The notes below the pieces were generated by a model. The model did no database searches. It was not told the DNA's origin and worked only from the letters and a program-made list of their open reading frames with translations. Made by a program: the position numbers and the translations under genes. A stretch of DNA of 64,000 nt from Bog-473 sp963719485 (GTDB taxonomy: Bacteria; Actinomycetota; Acidimicrobiia; Acidimicrobiales; RAAP-2). The stretch lies in contig OY970387.1 of the NCBI GenBank assembly GCA_963719485.1, positions 2,356,001 through 2,420,000 on the forward strand, read 5' to 3'. This document shows, one piece after another, positions 15,216 through 23,452 of this stretch (positions are counted from its first letter, which is position 1; every line of letters starts with the position of its first letter).

Positions 15216-15638
15216 GTGGCAGTAGCCGCAAAAAGAAGGGCCCCGGCCAGAAAGGCCGCAAAAAAGCGGGCCCCCGCAAAGAAGGCAGCGAAGCGCACAA
15301 CGGCGAAAAAGGCCGTGAAGCGGGCTCCGGCACGGAAGTCCGTCAAGCGGGCTCCGGCACGCAAGGCAGCCAAGAAGCGGGCTCCTGCGAAGCGGGCAGC
15401 CAAGAAGCGCGCACCTGCGAAGAAGAGGGCTCCTGCGAAGCGGGCAGCCAAGAAGCGCGCACCTGCCAAGAAGCGGGCTCCGGCACGCAAGGCAGCCAAG
15501 AAGCGGGCTCCGGCACGTAAGGCAGCCAAGAAGCGGGCTCCGGCACGCAAGGCAGCCAAGAAGCGGACTCCTGCGAAGCGGGCGGCCAAGAAGGCTGTGC
15601 GTCGCGCTCCCGCCCGCAAGGCGGCGAAGCGGCGCTAA
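15216..15638 (+). CDS. Lysine/alanine/proline-rich histone-H1-like protein
   Basis: The 140-residue product consists almost wholly of Lys, Ala, Arg and Pro, arranged as about ten repeats of a unit like APARKAAKKR or APAKRAAKKR. The DNA shows the same units as near-identical 30-base and 18-base tandem repeats. Such sequence occurs as the C-terminal tail of actinobacterial HU proteins (HupB) and in H1-like proteins, where it binds DNA or RNA non-specifically; here no HU fold is present. The start is GTG 15216, with AGGGAGG 8 bases upstream. A strong double hairpin follows the stop. It stands alone, next to the mobilisation genes. A nucleoid role is likely, but ribosome-associated or RNA-binding roles are possible. 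Confidence 0.85.
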   Translation: MAVAAKRRAPARKAAKKRAPAKKAAKRTTAKKAVKRAPARKSVKRAPARKAAKKRAPAKRAAKKRAPAKKRAPAKRAAKKRAPAKKRAPARKAAKKRAPARKAAKKRAPARKAAKKRTPAKRAAKKAVRRAPARKAAKRR

Positions 15639-15645
15639 GCGCTTC

Positions 15646-15689
15646 GTTCCTTCGGGAACACGCGAGACCGGGGGCCTTCGGGCCCCCGG
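15646..15689 (+). terminator. Twin UUCG-loop hairpins after the H1-like gene
   Basis: Two perfect hairpins with TTCG loops follow each other: GTTCC/GGAAC at 15646-15659 and a 9-base-pair stem (CCGGGGGCC/GGCCCCCGG) at 15668-15689. There is no T-tract, as usual in high-GC actinobacteria. It lies between convergent genes and may stop transcription from both sides. Confidence 0.7.
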
Positions 15690-15708
15690 CTCCGCGTGCG
15701 AGGACCGT

Positions 15709-16329
15709 CTACGGCCGGCCGAGCTCGGCGACGTCGGCGGGCCAGTCGACGTCGTAGGCGAGGTCCGGGGCCCGCAGGACACGCACCGGGAGGCCGATTC
15801 TCGTCGCCTCCGCCCGGTGGGCGCGGAAGGAACCCGGGCCGTACGCGAAGCGGAAGTCGGAACCCGCCGGGAGGCGCAGCACGTTCGTGCCGTCATCGCG
15901 CCGGTCGGGGACGAGCGTGACGCCCTCGAACGGAGCCAGCACGCCCAACCCGTGTGCGCGGGGCAGGTCCCCGTGGGCGACGGTGAGCCAGCGCGCTCCC
16001 GCGCGGGCCAGCCGTTCGACACCGGCCCGCACGGCTCCGTTGAGACCCTGCCCGGGCTCCCACACGACGGCGGCGCCGAGCTCCGTGGCCCACTGCGCCA
16101 CCTGGTGGTCGTCGCAGACGACGGCGACGGGGAGGGGTACGCATGCCGCCACCACCTGTGTGGCCATGGCACGGACGAGTCGGATCCGTTCGGCGTCGGA
16201 GAGGGCGGACCCCAACCTGCGCTTGGCCTGGTGGAACGCCTTGACCGGGATCAGGACGACCTCGGGCCCCAACCGGCGGTCGAGCGGCCCCGCCGCGTGC
16301 TGTGCTGCCGCCACGGTGGCCCTCGACAC
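15709..16329 (-). CDS. fbiD: 2-phospho-L-lactate/phosphoenolpyruvate guanylyltransferase (CofC/FbiD)
   Basis: This enzyme activates phosphoenolpyruvate or 2-phospholactate with GTP, an early step of coenzyme F420 synthesis. The 206-residue product has the nucleotidyltransferase start LIPVKAFHQAKRRLGSAL (residues about 26-43), VAVVCDDHQVAQWA, EPGQGLNGAVRAGVERL and AHGDLPRAHGL, then RRDDGTNVLRLP and FAYGPGSFRAHRAEA, all typical of CofC/FbiD. GTG 16329 is supported by TACACT 7 bases upstream. It is divergent from gpsA. Actinobacterial members generally use phosphoenolpyruvate, so FbiD is the better name if this is an actinobacterium. Confidence 0.9.
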   Translation of the reverse strand: MSRATVAAAQHAAGPLDRRLGPEVVLIPVKAFHQAKRRLGSALSDAERIRLVRAMATQVVAACVPLPVAVVCDDHQVAQWATELGAAVVWEPGQGLNGAVRAGVERLARAGARWLTVAHGDLPRAHGLGVLAPFEGVTLVPDRRDDGTNVLRLPAGSDFRFAYGPGSFRAHRAEATRIGLPVRVLRAPDLAYDVDWPADVAELGRP

Positions 16330-16336
16330 CCGCGAC

Positions 16337-16342
16337 AGTGTA
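16337..16342 (-). promoter_or_regulatory. Candidate -10 element of cofC/fbiD
   Basis: TACACT on the minus strand, 7 bases before GTG 16329; fits leaderless transcription and supports the long start. Confidence 0.4.
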
Positions 16343-16374
16343 CGGGTCGTCGCCGAGGTCGCGGTGGGCCGTCA

Positions 16375-16380
16375 TAGGCT
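16375..16380 (+). promoter_or_regulatory. Candidate -10 element of gpsA
   Basis: TAGGCT, 8 bases before ATG 16389, in the 59-base divergent gap shared with cofC/fbiD. Confidence 0.35.
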
Positions 16381-16388
16381 CTGGTGGC

Positions 16389-17411
16389 ATGAGTGACCGG
16401 GTGGCGGTGATCGGTGCGGGTTCGTGGGGCACCGCGGTCGGGAGCATCGTCGGTGCCTCGCATCCGGCCGCACTGTGGGTGCGCTCGCCCGAGCTCGCCG
16501 CGTCAATGGCGCGGACACGCGAGAACGAGAAGTACCTCCCGGGCGTGCGGATCCCCGACGGGCTGGCCGTGACGTCGTCGTTGGCCGAGGCGCTCGACGG
16601 CGCCGCCATCGTGTTCATGGCAGTCCCTTCGCACGGGTTCCGCACCGTCCTCACCGACATGCAACCTCTGGCGGGGGGGATCGAGGCCGTAGTGAGCCTG
16701 GCCAAGGGGATCGAGATGGGGACCAACCTGCGCATGTCCCAGGTGGTGGCCGAGGTGCTGCCGGGGGTGCCCGCCGGCGTGCTGACCGGTCCGAACCTGG
16801 CCCGCGAGGTGGCGCAGGGCCACCCCGCGGCCTGCGTGGTCGCCCTCACCGACGAAGCGCTGGCGAGCCGCGTGCAGGGGCTGGTGCACACGCGCACGTT
16901 CCGTACCTACATGGGCACCGACGTCGTCGGGTGTGAGATCGCCGGCGCCGCCAAGAACGTGATGGCCATCGCCGCGGGGATCGGTGACGGGCTGGGTCTC
17001 GGCGACAACACCCGCGCCGTGCTCATCACGAGGGGCCTGGCCGAGCTGGGGCGACTGGGCGTCGCACTCGGTGGGAAGGTGCTCACTTTCGGTGGCCTGG
17101 CCGGCGTCGGTGACCTGGTGGCGACCTGTGCCAGCCCGCAGAGCCGGAACCGGACGGTGGGCTTCGCGCTCGGGCAGGGGCAGTCGCTCGAGGAGATCGT
17201 CGGGGGGATGCACATGGTGGCGGAGGGCATCAAGAGTGCCGGGCCGCTGGTCGGGTTGGCCCGGGCCGCCAGCGTCGAGATGCCGATCGCGGAGCAGGTG
17301 CGGGACATTGTGGAAGGGCAGTGCTCGCCCGCCGAAGCGCTGATGAACCTGATGGGTCGACCCTCCCGCCCGGAATGGGACGAGGCACTGCTGCGGGGAC
17401 TCCCGGGATGA
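16389..17411 (+). CDS. gpsA: Glycerol-3-phosphate dehydrogenase [NAD(P)+]
   Basis: GpsA reduces dihydroxyacetone phosphate to sn-glycerol 3-phosphate for phospholipid synthesis. The 340-residue product has the Rossmann motif VAVIGAGSWGTA (4-15), the VFMAVPSHGF strand, SLAKGIE, the GPNLAREVAQGHPAA active-site segment, and the C-terminal domain with the catalytic lysine (GAAKNVMAIAAGIGDGL) and FGGLAGVGDLVATC...RN. Length is normal. ATG 16389 fits the family; the frame before it is unrelated. The stop overlaps the start of the cyclase gene (ATGA at 17408), so both are co-transcribed. Confidence 0.95.
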   Translation: MSDRVAVIGAGSWGTAVGSIVGASHPAALWVRSPELAASMARTRENEKYLPGVRIPDGLAVTSSLAEALDGAAIVFMAVPSHGFRTVLTDMQPLAGGIEAVVSLAKGIEMGTNLRMSQVVAEVLPGVPAGVLTGPNLAREVAQGHPAACVVALTDEALASRVQGLVHTRTFRTYMGTDVVGCEIAGAAKNVMAIAAGIGDGLGLGDNTRAVLITRGLAELGRLGVALGGKVLTFGGLAGVGDLVATCASPQSRNRTVGFALGQGQSLEEIVGGMHMVAEGIKSAGPLVGLARAASVEMPIAEQVRDIVEGQCSPAEALMNLMGRPSRPEWDEALLRGLPG

Positions 17412-18703
17412 GCGGGCTCTTCCACAGCTTCGAAGGCCTGCCCTCAGCCGGCGACGAGGCGCCGCGGGAGGCGGCACTCGCCCACGTCAAGGAGATCCTC
17501 CTGATGCACGGTGCCACCGAGGAGGAGATCGACCAGGCGGTCGACGACGGCGTCATCGATCTCTTCGTGGCGGACCGCATGCTCGTCCCGGCGCGCCGGC
17601 GTTACACGCGGCTCGAGGTCGCCGAGCTCACGGGTGTCGGCGTGGCCAACCTGGAGCGTTTCTGGCGGGCCCTTGGTTTCCCCGGCGTCGACGACGACGA
17701 GCGCGCCTTCACCGACCTCGACCTCGAGGCAGTCCGCCTCTTCCAGGGTCTCCAGGCGCTCGGAGCCGCCGATGTCGACACTGCGGTCCAGATGGCCCGC
17801 GTCATCGGCTCGTCCATGGCCCGCATCGCGGAGGCGGAGCTCGTGCCCGGCGACATGGTGAGCGCCGAGGTCGACCCGGTCCTCTCGGCCGAGGCGTTCG
17901 CCGGCATTGCCGACGTGACCATTCCCGCCATGGCCAAGCTGCTCGAATTCGTGTGGCGGCGCCAGGTGGCGGCCGGGATCCAACGCAGCATGATGCTGCG
18001 CAGCCACGGCCTGGCGCCGGGGCAGAGCCCGGTCCTCGCCGTGGGGTTCGCCGACATGGTGGGTTTCACGCTCCTCAGCCAGCACCTCAGCGACGAAGAA
18101 CTGGCCGCCGTCGTCCGGCGCTTCGAGGAGATCTCCCACGACATCGTCACGAGCGCCCGCGGCCGTGTGGTCAAGATGATCGGCGACGAGGTCATGTTCG
18201 TAGTGGACAGCGTCGCCGACGCGGCGCGCATCGGGCTCAGCCTGGCCGATGCCTACGCCGACGACGACCTCCTGTCGGACGTGCGGGTGGGTCTGGCCTG
18301 TGGCCCGGTGCTCGTGCGGGACGGCGACTACTTCGGGCCCACGGTCAACCTCGCCCACCGGATCGTGAACATCGGAAACCCGGGGACCGTCCTCATGTCC
18401 GACGAGTTCCACACCACGCTGACGGTGGAGTCGCCGGGCGAGTTCACGGCACAGGCGCTCCGGCCCCGGCTGCTGAAAGACCTCGGCCGCGTGCAACTGT
18501 GGTGGTGCGGGCGGGCCGGGCAGGAGGCCGATGGCACGGGGCCGGCCGCCGATCGGCGGCGCAACGTGCGCTGGGAGCGGCTGTCCGAGGTGCTGCGTGA
18601 CCTCGAGGAGCTGCGTGGTGTCGGCGAGCGCCTGCTCACCGCCAACCGTCCCCCCGACTCAGTCGTCGCGCAGCCTGGCCGTGGCGATCCCGAAGGGTCG
18701 TAG
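17408..18703 (+). CDS. Class III adenylate cyclase with N-terminal regulatory domain (Rv2212-like)
   Basis: The 431-residue product has an N-terminal helical region of about 200 residues resembling the autoregulatory domain of mycobacterial Rv2212, then a class III cyclase catalytic domain. In the latter I see the metal-binding aspartates in VGFADMVGFT and MIGDEVMFV, the substrate lysine in VVKMIGD, and GDYFGPTVNLAHRI, which carries the adenine-selecting Asp plus the transition-state Asn and Arg. Lys and Asp together indicate ATP rather than GTP as substrate. No membrane segment is present. It is translationally coupled to gpsA. Its 3' end overlaps the convergent alpha-mannosidase gene by 45 bases. 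Confidence 0.9.
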   Translation: MSGLFHSFEGLPSAGDEAPREAALAHVKEILLMHGATEEEIDQAVDDGVIDLFVADRMLVPARRRYTRLEVAELTGVGVANLERFWRALGFPGVDDDERAFTDLDLEAVRLFQGLQALGAADVDTAVQMARVIGSSMARIAEAELVPGDMVSAEVDPVLSAEAFAGIADVTIPAMAKLLEFVWRRQVAAGIQRSMMLRSHGLAPGQSPVLAVGFADMVGFTLLSQHLSDEELAAVVRRFEEISHDIVTSARGRVVKMIGDEVMFVVDSVADAARIGLSLADAYADDDLLSDVRVGLACGPVLVRDGDYFGPTVNLAHRIVNIGNPGTVLMSDEFHTTLTVESPGEFTAQALRPRLLKDLGRVQLWWCGRAGQEADGTGPAADRRRNVRWERLSEVLRDLEELRGVGERLLTANRPPDSVVAQPGRGDPEGS

Positions 18704-21316
18704 CTCGAACGAGCCCTCAAAGGGCTCCTGCGGGTAGCCGCGGAGGTCGACGAGCCAGCCGGAACGCCCGGGAAACGACACCACCGCGGGCTGCGGGCTG
18801 GGGTTGAAGACCCGGATCTCGAGGACCCCGGCGACGCGATGCAGCGCGCTGACCTCCGCGCCGTGGACGCTCAGCGCGCTCCCCGACGACGGGCGCGGGC
18901 CACCACCCAGGCTCGCGACGGGCTCGAGGGGGAGGAGGACGTCGTCGGCCAACTGGTACGGGTCGTCGCAGTCCAGCGCGAGCGCGTAGCGCAGCTCGAC
19001 CCTCTTGCCGCGCATCTGGAGGCCTTCCACCGCCGTGAGCGGTCCGGCAGGGAAGGGGCGGTAGGCCATGCCGAGCCGGGACAGCATCCCCGTGGACCGG
19101 AGGACGGTGAGCGCCAGTGTGTGCGCCGCGTCGTCCTGAATGTCGACGAGCTCGTACTCGCACACTCCTTCGTGCACCACCGTGAGGCGCCCGGCACTGA
19201 CGAAGCGGTTGGACGGCGCCGTCGGGAGCCCGAGCTCGTCGGGCCGGCCCTCTGCCGTCAAGCCCCGCGTGACGACGGTGAACGCACTTTCGGCCTGCGA
19301 CTGGCGGGCCGGTTCCGGGAGGGGCAGGTGCACGCGCAGGCGGTGATCGCCGCTCGGGTTCACGAACGCGATGGTGACGCGCACCGTCGCCTCGTCCGCC
19401 CGCAGCTCCACATCGGTGTCGACGTCGACGCTGTGCGCTCCGACCCGCGCTTGGGAGGAGCCGTCCAGATGATCGGGCCACGCATAGGTGCTCGTGATGC
19501 GGACTCGTGCCCGCACCGGCCCGCGCTCGTCCACCCGCACGGCGACGGCCTCGGGCGTGTCGACGAAGGAATCCTGGCGCGGTGGGGAGTAGTTGTAGGA
19601 GTCGCCGAGGTCGCCCCCGTCCACCAGGCGTCCGTAGCCGGGTGTGCCGTCCAGCGCGAAGGCGCCGGTCGCGGCGTCGACCTCGACGCGCACCAGCCCG
19701 TTGGTCAGCACGACCGTGCCGCCGGGCTCGCTGACCTCGACCGGGTGGGCGAGCGGGGCGGGTGCGAAGGCATTCCAGCCGTAGCCGGGCACCTCGCCGG
19801 AGCGGGCGACGATCTTGCGCGTCGAGGGCTGGTCCATGGCCACCCGCACCACGGCGTCCGGCCGCGCCCCGAGCCGGGTGTAGACGTCCTGCTTGGCCTC
19901 CGCGATCGGGACGCCCTGCTTCTCTTCGGTGCCGACGGCGATCGTGATGTCGATGCCCTCCTCGGTGTCCTCGATCAGCACGTCGTGGATCCAGGCGTCG
20001 TCACTGATCCGCGGGCCCTGCATCATGCCCAAGACCGTGCGCACGGTGTCCGCGTCGAGCACCATCGATCCGGGCATCCCCGACCGCTCGGAGAGCACCT
20101 GTACATCGGCGGGAGCCGGGCCGTCGGCCGGCACGACCAGCTCCACGAGGCCGGAGCGGGCCCGGGGCGACGGGTTGAGCACCGAGGGACCAGCCTGCGC
20201 CAGTGAGCGGGTGAAGGCCTTGACGGCGCGCTCGGCCAGGCCGGCGGCGATCGTCCGCGCCTCGGCGTAGCGGTGCAGCACGGCGTCGACGACGTCGTCG
20301 ACGGAGCAGGCGCAGATGGAGTCGTGCGCCGAGTTGCGCACCATCTCGAGCCAGGCCAGCTCGAGGAGCCGCTCGGGGTAGTCCGCCGGCGCCTCGAACA
20401 GCGCGGCCAGCGGCTCGGCGCGGCGCTCCAGTTGTCGTTCGGCGAGGGCACCGCGGCGCTTGACGTCGACACGGTTCGAGGTGACGCCCATGAGCATGTT
20501 GGCCCGGGCGCCGGAGCGCAGCTCGCCCTCTACACGGGTCAATCCCTCCCTGGGGGCTCCGGCGAGGTAGCGGGGGAGCGAGGTGACCGCGAAGTCGAAT
20601 TCGTCCTGGATCTCGTTGGCCTCGGCCACCACCCGGCCGAGCCAGGGCTGGGGCATGAGGTGGTCGGATCCGTTCATGACGAGCAGGTCACCGAGGAGGA
20701 ACTCGGCCACCTCGGCCACGTTGTCGCGGGTGCGGCGCACGAGCGCCTTGGCGTCGTCGGGCAGCGCGGCACCGTTGCCGTAGCCGACGGGCAGGTACTC
20801 GGCCCGTACCGAGGAGCCGTCAGGGGCCTCCCAGATGAAGGCGTTCTTCGTGACCTGCGAGGGCACGCCGCGCCACACGACGGCATCGTGGAAGCCGGCC
20901 AGGCGCAGGATCTGCGGCATCTGCGCGATGTGGCCGAACATGTCCGGCAGGTAGCCCAGCTCCATCACCCCGCCGAAGGCGGCCCCACGCCCAAGGCCCA
21001 TTTGGAGGTTGCGCACGATCGTCTCACCCGAGGCGAGGAACTCGTCCATGAGGATGTACCAGGGCGCCATGCTCACCCGGCCCGACGCGGCCAACGCGCG
21101 CAGGCGCCCTTCCGCTTCGGGGCGGACCTCGAGGTAGTCGTCCACCACGGCCATCTGTCCGTCCAGCATGAAGTGCGGGTAGCTGGCATCGCGCTCGAGC
21201 AGCGGGATGAGCGTGTCGATCAGCTCCACCAGCGCGAGGCGGAAGTCCTGGTAGGACTTGTACCATTCCCGATCCCAGTGCGTGTGCGGAACGATGGCAA
21301 TCCGGCGGGCGGTCAT
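18659..21316 (-). CDS. Alpha-mannosidase, glycoside hydrolase family 38
   Basis: The 885-residue product carries the GH38 signature at both ends of the catalytic domain: IVPHTHWDREWY at residues 7-18 (zinc-binding His and Asp) and GYLPDMFGHIAQMPQIL, whose Asp is the family's nucleophile. Further family segments are SVRAEYLPVGYGN and VMNGSDHLMPQ. The beta-sandwich C-terminal half (from about 480) is also present, so the protein is full length. No signal peptide is seen, so it should be cytosolic and act on imported or internally made mannosides. ATG 21316 is chosen from the family N-terminus; the frame extends to 21403 but overlaps the divergent acyl-CoA synthetase start. Confidence 0.93.
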   Translation of the reverse strand: MTARRIAIVPHTHWDREWYKSYQDFRLALVELIDTLIPLLERDASYPHFMLDGQMAVVDDYLEVRPEAEGRLRALAASGRVSMAPWYILMDEFLASGETIVRNLQMGLGRGAAFGGVMELGYLPDMFGHIAQMPQILRLAGFHDAVVWRGVPSQVTKNAFIWEAPDGSSVRAEYLPVGYGNGAALPDDAKALVRRTRDNVAEVAEFLLGDLLVMNGSDHLMPQPWLGRVVAEANEIQDEFDFAVTSLPRYLAGAPREGLTRVEGELRSGARANMLMGVTSNRVDVKRRGALAERQLERRAEPLAALFEAPADYPERLLELAWLEMVRNSAHDSICACSVDDVVDAVLHRYAEARTIAAGLAERAVKAFTRSLAQAGPSVLNPSPRARSGLVELVVPADGPAPADVQVLSERSGMPGSMVLDADTVRTVLGMMQGPRISDDAWIHDVLIEDTEEGIDITIAVGTEEKQGVPIAEAKQDVYTRLGARPDAVVRVAMDQPSTRKIVARSGEVPGYGWNAFAPAPLAHPVEVSEPGGTVVLTNGLVRVEVDAATGAFALDGTPGYGRLVDGGDLGDSYNYSPPRQDSFVDTPEAVAVRVDERGPVRARVRITSTYAWPDHLDGSSQARVGAHSVDVDTDVELRADEATVRVTIAFVNPSGDHRLRVHLPLPEPARQSQAESAFTVVTRGLTAEGRPDELGLPTAPSNRFVSAGRLTVVHEGVCEYELVDIQDDAAHTLALTVLRSTGMLSRLGMAYRPFPAGPLTAVEGLQMRGKRVELRYALALDCDDPYQLADDVLLPLEPVASLGGGPRPSSGSALSVHGAEVSALHRVAGVLEIRVFNPSPQPAVVSFPGRSGWLVDLRGYPQEPFEGSFELRPFGIATARLRDD

Positions 21317-21348
21317 GACCGCCAGACTATGACCTGCGGTCGCCGCCG

Positions 21349-22812
21349 GTGAGGGCGCTGGTCCCGCCGGGGCGGTGGCCGGAGGAGGGTCGCCGCACCG
21401 CACCGGGGCCCACGCTGCCGGCGGTGTGGGCCCGGCGGTGGGCGGCCCGTCCCGACAGCCCGGTGCTGGTCGACGGTGCCGACGCGACCCGCATGGTGGA
21501 CGCGGCGACGCTCGACGGCCGGACGGCTGCGATGGCCTCCGTCCTGGCCGAGCGGGGCGTCAGCCCGGGCGATCGGGTGCTGTGGTGCGCCCGCGCCACG
21601 CTCCCGTCGGTGAGCGCCCTCCTCGCGGTGCTGCGCTGCGGCGCCGTGCTCGTGCCCGTGAGCCCGTCGGCGACGCCGTCCGAGATCGCACATGTGGTCG
21701 GCGACGCTGCCCCGGTGCTCGCCATCGTCGAGCGGTCACGGCAGGACGCATTCGGCGCGGGCCCGACCATCGTGGGCATCGAGGAGCTGGCCCGTGCGGC
21801 CGAGCACACCGCGCCCGCGCCCGGTCCCGCGCTGTGGCCCGACGACGACGCGCTGATCGTCTACACGTCCGGCACGACGGGCACACCGAAGGGAGCCGTG
21901 CACACGCATGCCTCGCTCCTGGCGGGCATGTCGGCGTTGCTCGTCGCCTGGGAGTGGGAGCCGGAGGACCGCCTCGTCCTGAGCCTGCCGCTCTTCCACG
22001 TGCACGGCCTCTGCGCCGGGCTGTTCGGCGCCCTGACCGCGGGCGCGTCGGCCGCCGTGTTCGACCGCTTCGACGAGTCAGCCGTCCTCGGTGCCGTCCC
22101 CACGAGCACGATGTTCTTCGGCGTCCCCACCATGTACCACCGGCTGGCCGCGTCGGGGCTCTCGTCCGGGTTGGGCGCGCTGCGCCTCTGCGTGTCGGGA
22201 TCGGCACCGTTGGCCCCCGACCTGTGGCACCGGCTGGCCGCCGACGGCGTGGCCGTGCTGGAGCGCTACGGCATGACCGAGACGCTGCTGACCCTGTCCA
22301 ACCCCCTGGACGGTGAGCGTCGTCCCGGTTCCGTCGGGCTGCCCCTGCCCGGGGTGGAGGCCGCCGTGGATGACGCCGACGAGCACGGAGTCGGGGAGCT
22401 GCACGTGCGCGGGGCGTCGCTGTGCCGCGGCTACTGGGGCCGCGACGCCCTCGCCCCCGGGGCGTGGTTCCCTACCGGTGATCTCGTGTCCGTGGCCGGT
22501 GACGGCTACGTCACGGTTCGTGGGCGCCGCACGGAGCTCATCATCACCGGCGGCCACAACGTCTACCCGGCCGAGGTCGAGGCGGTGCTGTCCCGCCACC
22601 CCGGTGTGGTTGAGGTGGCCGTCGTGGGCGTGCCCTCGGCGGAATGGGGTGAGATCGTGGTTGCCTACGTCGTGGGCGATCCCGACCTGGCCTCGCTGCA
22701 CGAGCGGGCGGCGGCCGACCTGGCGCCGTTCAAGTGCCCGCGCGAGGTGCGCCTGATCGACGCGCTGCCCCGCAATGCGCTGGGCAAGGTCGTCCGGGGC
22801 GAGCTCCGCTGA
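21349..22812 (+). CDS. AMP-dependent acyl-CoA synthetase (malonyl-CoA synthetase-like)
   Basis: The 487-residue ANL-superfamily ligase has the P-loop IVYTSGTTGTPKGAVHTH (about residues 171-188), LSLPLFHVHGL, the A5 motif ERYGMTET, WFPTGDLV, the hinge region RRTELIITGGHNVYPAEVE and the catalytic lysine near the C-terminus in RNALGKVVRGELR. Length, the LPLFHVHGLC motif and lack of long insertions resemble malonyl-CoA synthetase (MatB) or small-acyl CoA ligases; the substrate is not certain. The start is GTG 21349, 32 bases from the divergent mannosidase start, and has no clear ribosome binding site. Confidence 0.88.
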   Translation: MRALVPPGRWPEEGRRTAPGPTLPAVWARRWAARPDSPVLVDGADATRMVDAATLDGRTAAMASVLAERGVSPGDRVLWCARATLPSVSALLAVLRCGAVLVPVSPSATPSEIAHVVGDAAPVLAIVERSRQDAFGAGPTIVGIEELARAAEHTAPAPGPALWPDDDALIVYTSGTTGTPKGAVHTHASLLAGMSALLVAWEWEPEDRLVLSLPLFHVHGLCAGLFGALTAGASAAVFDRFDESAVLGAVPTSTMFFGVPTMYHRLAASGLSSGLGALRLCVSGSAPLAPDLWHRLAADGVAVLERYGMTETLLTLSNPLDGERRPGSVGLPLPGVEAAVDDADEHGVGELHVRGASLCRGYWGRDALAPGAWFPTGDLVSVAGDGYVTVRGRRTELIITGGHNVYPAEVEAVLSRHPGVVEVAVVGVPSAEWGEIVVAYVVGDPDLASLHERAAADLAPFKCPREVRLIDALPRNALGKVVRGELR

Positions 22813-22860
22813 CCGCCGGCCGGACCGTCGGCGGACCATGGAACAGCCCGGCGCCTGCGG

Positions 22861-22866
22861 TAGCGT
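22861..22866 (+). promoter_or_regulatory. Candidate -10 element of the GYD gene
   Basis: TAGCGT lies exactly 6 bases before ATG 22873, a clear instance of the recurrent leaderless pattern. Confidence 0.45.
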
Positions 22867-22872
22867 GAGCCA

Positions 22873-23172
22873 ATGGCCACCTTCCTCATGCTCTCCACGG
22901 TGGGGCCCGACGGGGCGGCGACGCTCACCGAAAACCCCGACCGCCTCAAGGCCGTGAATGCCGAGGTGGAGGCGATGGGCGTCCGGGTCGTGGCGCAATG
23001 GGCACTGCTCGGGCAGTACGACTTCTGCACCGTGCTGGACGCGCCCGACGAGACCACCATGGCCCGGGTGGCGCTGGTCCTGGGCTCCCGGGGGACGCTC
23101 AAGACGCTGACGCTCTCGGCCATCCCGATCGACGACTACATCGAGGGTGTGCTGAAGGCCCAGAAGGGCTGA
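22873..23172 (+). CDS. GYD domain-containing protein
   Basis: This 99-residue protein has the layout of the GYD family: MATFLMLSTVGPDGAATLTENPDRLKAV, GVRVVAQWALLGQYDFCTVLDAPDE in place of the usual GxYD motif, and TLKTLTLSAIPIDDYIEGVL. It is a small ferredoxin-like alpha/beta fold with no known catalytic role. The start is supported by TAGCGT 6 bases upstream. It is convergent with the next small gene, 4 bases away. Confidence 0.85.
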   Translation: MATFLMLSTVGPDGAATLTENPDRLKAVNAEVEAMGVRVVAQWALLGQYDFCTVLDAPDETTMARVALVLGSRGTLKTLTLSAIPIDDYIEGVLKAQKG

Positions 23173-23176
23173 GACC

Positions 23177-23416
23177 TCAGTGCCACCAGAAGCCCTGACG
23201 CGACCGCTCGCGGCGGAGGTCGTCCCGTGAGAACAGTTCGCCGAGGACGCTGCCGTCCGACATGCGGCGGATGCGGTACCCCTCGCCCGTGACATCGGCG
23301 ATCTCGAAGCCACGGACCCAGGTGCCCTGGAAGCGGTTGCGAACGTCCACCTTCGTCCCCGGCGGCAACGGGGACCGCGCCCGCGGATCCGCCACTTCCC
23401 CCCCGTCGGTGCTCAC
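23177..23416 (-). CDS. Small conserved hypothetical protein, SH3/Tudor-like
   Basis: The 79-residue product has a disordered N-terminus (about 20 residues) and then a stretch with SH3-barrel-like rhythm: PPGTKVDVRNRFQGTWVRGFEIADVTGEGYRIRRMSDGSVLGELFSRDDLRRER. The W-G-FE-I pattern and final basic residues suggest a small beta-barrel. GTG 23416 is the start because it removes an unlikely antisense extension; it is 36 bases from the divergent rnhB start. I do not recognise a named family. Confidence 0.65.
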   Translation of the reverse strand: MSTDGGEVADPRARSPLPPGTKVDVRNRFQGTWVRGFEIADVTGEGYRIRRMSDGSVLGELFSRDDLRRERSRQGFWWH

Positions 23417-23452
23417 GCCCCCATCGTACGAGGCGGACGCGCACCAGTTCCG

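Noticed and set aside
15216..15638. Tandem DNA repeats that could suggest a CRISPR array
   Set aside because: Units are adjacent, without unique spacers, in frame, and encode the Lys/Ala repeats of a protein; no cas genes.
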